64,000 nt of DNA. Origin: Cryphonectria parasitica EP155 (taxonomy: Eukaryota > Ascomycota > Sordariomycetes > Diaporthales > Cryphonectriaceae). This document shows positions 63,545-64,000 of this stretch, one piece after another. The stretch's first letter is position 1; each line of letters opens with the position of its first letter. The stretch is from positions 930,001 to 994,000 of the forward strand of contig NW_024468919.1 of NCBI RefSeq assembly GCF_011745365.1, given 5' to 3'. Both the position numbers and the translations under genes were made by a program. Below the pieces are notes generated by a model. It was given only the letters and a program-made list of their open reading frames with translations, was not told the origin of the DNA and did no database searches.

Positions 63545-64000
63545 ATGGCCACGGTATCACAGACTCTCGCGCAGTTCCGCTTCCCGCCAACACGACAATT
63601 CATCTCTTACAGTGGCCCACCTAAGGCCAAGTGCAAAAAGCGGACTGTCCCCTTGCAGCACATCAATGATATCTTTCCAAGCGACGTCGAGCCCGGTGCG
63701 GCTGATGCAAGCGTTGAGAAACGGTCACCGACTATCGAAAAACTGCTTTCAGTTAATGTGGGCGGTACAACAAATCCCATCACAATAGAATCCGACACTA
63801 GCGAGCCAGAAACGGACGTCAGCTTGCACCTTCACGACGATCAGGACGAAGATGACGACGAGGATTTCCCATCAATCTCCAAGCTGCTACGACGGAATGC
63901 AAGCCTTCGCGGGAACGATCCAGCCGATCAGCCTCAATGCAGAAATGACGTTCCACGACACTCGCCACCGCCGTCGAATGATGGCAATGTGGACACAGCG
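63545..64000 (+). CDS. Hypothetical protein, 5' part, runs off the window
   Basis: ATG 63545 (MATVSQTLAQFRFPPTRQFI) opens a frame that stays open for all 152 codons to the edge. The context is CCCATGG, with an A four bases upstream. The visible part is disordered: a basic start (KAKCKKRTV), SPTIEKLLSV and FPSISKLLRR, which look like two copies of an S-I-x-K-L-L motif, an acidic run DDQDEDDDEDF and Pro-rich sequence. Such N termini are common in fungal nuclear proteins of unknown role. No domain is visible, and the gene cannot be named without the rest. Confidence 0.65.
   Translation, partial: MATVSQTLAQFRFPPTRQFISYSGPPKAKCKKRTVPLQHINDIFPSDVEPGAADASVEKRSPTIEKLLSVNVGGTTNPITIESDTSEPETDVSLHLHDDQDEDDDEDFPSISKLLRRNASLRGNDPADQPQCRNDVPRHSPPPSNDGNVDTA

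Noticed and set aside
1..64000. tRNA, rRNA or other structured RNA genes
   Set aside because: No convincing B-box plus cloverleaf or rRNA segment was found by eye; a covariance-model scan would be needed to exclude them.

Overview
The window looks like nuclear DNA from a filamentous ascomycete (Pezizomycotina). Evidence: short introns with GTAAGT donors and CTAAC-type branch sites; a NACHT-type NLR with an alpha/beta-hydrolase-like N terminus; a DUF3435 tyrosine-recombinase relic; Ty1/copia, Tc1/mariner and hAT elements; and abundant C:G to T:A decay of the kind made by RIP (repeat-induced point mutation). All family names come from reading translations by eye; no database search was run, and the species cannot be named.

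Positions 1 to about 29,000 are a transposon-rich, gene-poor compartment. In order it holds: a solo LTR; a broken PD-(D/E)XK nuclease-like gene; a decayed copy of the tRNA pseudouridine synthase gene PUS3/DEG1; LTR and hAT scraps; a frameshifted cysteine-rich gene; a second solo LTR beside a Copia pol fragment; a pseudogenised NLR between 133-bp inverted repeats; an LTR; an unknown decayed gene split by a complete 5,469-bp Copia element with exact TSD; four more copies of the second LTR family, two of them beside a Tc1/mariner transposase relic; one intact 462-codon gene (DUF7924-like); and a shattered DUF3435 recombinase gene read leftwards from 28,397. A captain-type recombinase at the right end, reading into a block with an NLR and accessory nuclease-like genes, is the layout expected of a dead Starship giant transposon. 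That is an inference, since no Starship ends were identified.

From about 29,000 to 64,000 the sequence looks like ordinary chromosome: long non-coding stretches full of microsatellites and homopolymers, with scattered genes. These are a hypothetical protein with a duplicated Trp-rich motif (37.3-38.6 kb), a small hypothetical gene (47.4-48.0 kb), a Gln/Pro-rich protein with thirteen 17-residue repeats (52.4-55.6 kb), a 50-residue cysteine-rich ORF (56.2 kb), a two-exon atypical protein kinase (59.3-61.4 kb) and the 5' part of a gene leaving the right edge (from 63.5 kb). One hAT transposon (41,407-44,969) with perfect 8-bp TSD sits in this part and splits a small ORF.

The best-supported observations are the element boundaries with target-site duplications, the in-frame nonsense transitions in the NLR, nuclease-like and transposase genes, the loss of catalytic Asp residues to Asn in two transposable elements, and the Copia element whose two LTRs are nearly identical although its polymerase is destroyed.
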